DNA from: Chara braunii
Lineage: Eukaryota; Streptophyta; Charophyceae; Charales; Characeae
Direction: 5' to 3'
NCBI GenBank assembly: GCA_003427395.1
Contig: BFEA01000605.1
Span: 437,741-467,569 of the forward strand
Length of the DNA stretch: 29,829 bases
The notes beneath the pieces are model-generated. The model was not told the DNA's origin. It was given only the letters and a program-made list of their open reading frames with translations, and did no database searches. The position numbers and the translations under genes were made by a program. Each line of letters opens with the position of its first letter. Positions within the stretch are counted from its first letter, which is position 1. Positions 27,908-29,829 of this stretch are shown one piece after another.

Positions 27908-28879
27908 CCTGAGTTGGGAGATGGGAAGGTGAAATAGAGCGGAGACGGACATGCAGGGATAGACTTCTAGAATGGAGGAGTAAGGGCTCGGTAACAGTGA
28001 AGGCTGGGAGCGAACAGGAGGGGGAAGGGAACAGGGCCCGGGTCGTACCCGGGTGTACAGTAAGGGTCTGGGAGAGAATATCGGGTGGGATGGTAGCCCG
28101 GGTGTACATTAAGGGTCTAGGAGAGAGCATCTGGTGGGATAATAGACATAGGGAGGGTGATCCAGATCCCCGAAAGAGGGTTCTGGCTGTACTATAGGGC
28201 TGGTTCTGTCACAGCGGGTGAAGACGGGAGTAGTACTAGCAGATAGTTACAACCAGGGACAACGACGGAGTGGGCAGGAAGGTGAGCCGCAGAGAAGAGA
28301 AGCGAGGCAGGAGAGGCCGTACATCACCAGGAGGGATTGAGGATGATGTGAAGACGTTAGGAAGAGACCAGGGTCCCCGGAGTCTGTAGAGTCGGAACCG
28401 GGAGGCTGGAGGGGTTGTCAAGTCGGGCGAGTACCTAGCACGGGGAACTGACCTGGTACATCCCGTCTCAGAGACCGCGGCCGTCGATCGGTGCACGTGT
28501 GAAGATCGATTACCTGGCACGGAAGAAGGCGCGCACGTGAGGTCGATGGGTGACTGTCTGCGGACGTGTGTGCCAGGTCAGTTACGGGCGAGCCTACGCG
28601 ACACCCGCAGAGTCAGTTGCAGCTCCTAAACGTAGGAGCAGGTCAGCGTCAGTATAACCCAAGAGGGCAAGGCCAGAACGGCCCTCTTAGCTCTCGGCGG
28701 AATGTTTGGTGGATGCGGGAGTGCGGTAGCCCCTTGATGAGTCCTGGTGCGCAACCAGGCGAAACGCGTCAGGGAATATCTGCGTTTGAGCTCGAAGTCT
28801 GTGTCGGTGCTCCAATGATGTTCACGAGTGCATGGACGCATAATGATTGGCCTCAGTTATTCTGTTCAATTCAGTTCTT
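27908..28879 (+). repeat. PLE terminal repeat (pLTR) copy 3, diverged
   Basis: Aligns to copy 2 at an offset of 991 from CCTGAGTTGGGAG onward, lacking the first 19 bp or so of the repeat. It shows scattered substitutions (mostly transitions, a few percent). Near its end it has an extra TGTTCAATTC (about 28,863-28,872), then CAGTTCTT, and then passes directly into a (TTC)n tract. No ORF follows, so this is a terminal unit alone. Confidence 0.9.
28721..28784 (+). ncRNA. Hammerhead ribozyme-like motif, pLTR copy 3
   Basis: TGATGAG at 28,735, identical stem II, then CGAAACGCGTC with expected cut after 28,770. Here the stem III hairpin is ACGCGT, a palindrome as described for hammerheads of Penelope-like elements. 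After the cut the strand reads AGGG instead of GGGG, so one stem I pair is weakened. C3 is replaced by U as in the other copies. Confidence 0.7.
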
Positions 28880-29240
28880 CTTCTTCTTCTTCGATTCGGC
28901 TTCTTTATTTCAGGCCCTTTGGTTCTTCTTCCCTTTCTTCGCTTTATCGTCTTTGAAAGATTTTCTCTGTTTCGTATTTCTCACTTCATCTTCTTCGTTT
29001 CTTCTTCTTCTTCATATTCGCTTGTGCTTCTCGTACTTCTGCCTTTTTCTTCTTCTTTATATTCCTTTTCTTGGCCTCGTTTGTGCTTCTTGTCAGCATC
29101 GCTGGTTCTTCGTGTTCCTCGCAGTTTCGTCCTGATCTTCGACGCTTGTGTTTTTTATTGTTTTTTGTTTGTTTTTTCCGTTACTTCCTCTTGTTCTTCT
29201 TCTTCTGCTTCTTTCGCCCGCCTTCCACTTCCTGTACTTC
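28876..29240. repeat. TTC/TTCTT-rich tract, right flank of the PLE
   Basis: Starts with a pure (TTC)n run at the PLE end, then about 350 bp of interrupted TTCTTC, TTTTCTTC and TTGTTCTTC. The long Phe/Ser/Leu-rich frames here (28,566-29,509) are translations of this composition, not genes. Confidence 0.75.
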
Positions 29241-29390
29241 TTTTTCATCTTCGTGTTTGTGTGTTCTTCGTGTCATGTCCATCGGCACACTTATTGTTGT
29301 TGTTGTCGCCCAACATCTTATCCGCGTCGCCGCCCTCGTATGTGTATGGTTCGGCGGCATATCGGATTTCCTTCGTTTCTGGTCTTCGAG

Positions 29391-29689
29391 CCGATGTCAC
29401 AGACCGGGGTGGGGGTGGCCGAACCCTCGACCTACATCTGCGTGGGCGGCCTTGTACGCAAGATCATTTGAAAAGGGAAAGTCTTGTCAGGAAGAAGATA
29501 AAGAAATAATATTTTTTAATTTTTTTTTTGCATTTCCGCTCTTATAATTTCGTGACAATATAATTACTTGTTCCCTTCCTCTTTTCTTTGCCTCTTTGTC
29601 TTCTGGCTGTGTGAAAGTGCGTCGATATGACACACGGGGGTGGGGGCAGCCGCCGCTCATCCTGCATCCACGTGGGCGGCGTTGTATGC
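29391..29689. repeat. Pair of diverged direct repeats about 230 bp apart
   Basis: CCGATGTCACAGACCGGGGT...TGCGTGGGCGGCCTTGTACGC (29,391-29,459) matches CGATATGACACACGGGGGT...CACGTGGGCGGCGTTGTATGCT (29,622-29,689). The sequence between is T/A-rich. No gene. Confidence 0.65.
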
Positions 29690-29714
29690 TATATATATAT
29701 ATATATATATATAC
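29690..29714. repeat. (AT)n microsatellite
   Basis: About 12 uninterrupted AT dinucleotides. Confidence 0.95.
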
Positions 29715-29829
29715 AGGGTAACTGACGTCCGGGATGGGCCGAAGCCCGAACCCGAACGCCCGAACGTATGGGACCCCTTGGGGATGCGTTTGACCGTTCA
29801 GGCCGAACGCGGACCCAAAAAAAAAAAAA
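29715..29829. other. Terminal spacer ending in poly-A
   Basis: GC-rich sequence with repeated CCCGAA/CCGAACG words, ending in 13 A. No gene. The window starts and ends in homopolymer A, consistent with assembly breaks. Confidence 0.6.

Larger units (their letters stand above)
19786..28879 (+). mobile_element. Penelope-like retroelement in tandem arrangement
   Basis: The complex consists of the last part of an upstream copy (19,786 on) with its terminal unit, a full internal region with ORF1 and ORF2, a second terminal unit, and a third terminal unit in direct tandem. The repeat period from first to second unit is 7,041 bp and from second to third 991 bp. The protein domains (GIY-YIG endonuclease before a Penelope-type RT), the tandem direct terminal repeats (pLTRs) and the hammerhead-like motif inside each repeat are hallmarks of Penelope-like elements. 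The N-terminal GIY-YIG and a Cys-x-Cys motif point to the Naiad/Chlamys-type clade. ORF2 is disabled. Confidence 0.88.

Noticed and set aside
28566-29547. Plus-strand ORFs of 158-220 codons rich in Phe, Leu, Ser, which look like multi-pass membrane proteins
   Set aside because: The hydrophobicity comes from TTC/CTT microsatellite translated in different frames, and all three frames look similar.

Overview
The window looks like repeat-rich nuclear DNA from a eukaryote of the green lineage. A charophyte alga such as Chara fits best, but this is inferred from the element types and not shown by any marker gene. The evidence is a plant-type primer-binding site complementary to initiator-Met tRNA, a Ty3/gypsy pol fragment, and a Penelope-like retroelement (PLE) with its GIY-YIG domain at the N-terminus, an arrangement known from green algae. 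Microsatellites and pyrimidine-rich spacers are abundant. There are no bacterial operons, rRNA genes, CRISPR arrays or convincing tRNA genes. I found no intact host gene that I can name. Most of the readable coding sequence belongs to transposable elements, nearly all of them broken.

Layout. 1-5,300: simple repeats, a 24-bp proline-coding repeat, a tandem satellite with a period of about 166 bp (1,470-2,540), pyrimidine-rich sequence, and a small foldback cluster (3,871-4,247). 5,128-7,350: three unrecognised minus-strand coding fragments and two minisatellites. 7,350-11,040: no supported gene. 11,042-13,608: minus-strand coding fragments, including a frameshifted piece that resembles a LINE ORF1 RNA-binding protein. 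14,619-14,630: a tRNA-iMet primer-binding site directly after the 3' end of an LTR on the plus strand, with no gag or pol after it. 16,509-18,470: a 5'-truncated, multiply broken Ty3/gypsy pol on the minus strand (end of RT, RNase H, integrase). 18,471-19,785: spacer with GT-rich and TTC-rich tracts.

19,786-28,879 is the main object: a PLE in tandem arrangement. Three copies of a terminal unit of about 1 kb (pseudo-LTR, pLTR) lie at 19,857-20,866, 26,898-27,906 and 27,908-28,879. Between the first two is an internal region with ORF1 (22,948-24,000; CCHC zinc knuckle, Gly/Gln/Tyr-rich linker, coiled coil, SAP-like C-terminus). ORF2 follows in the same frame (GIY-YIG endonuclease, then Penelope-type RT) and is interrupted by stops and a frameshift. 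Each pLTR carries a hammerhead-ribozyme-like motif. The likely logic is that transcripts crossing successive pLTRs would be cut at the hammerheads, ORF1 would bind the RNA, and ORF2 would nick the target and reverse-transcribe. This copy's ORF2 is clearly disabled, yet its two flanking pLTRs appear identical.

28,880-29,829: TTC-rich sequence, a pair of diverged direct repeats, an (AT)n tract and a poly-A end.
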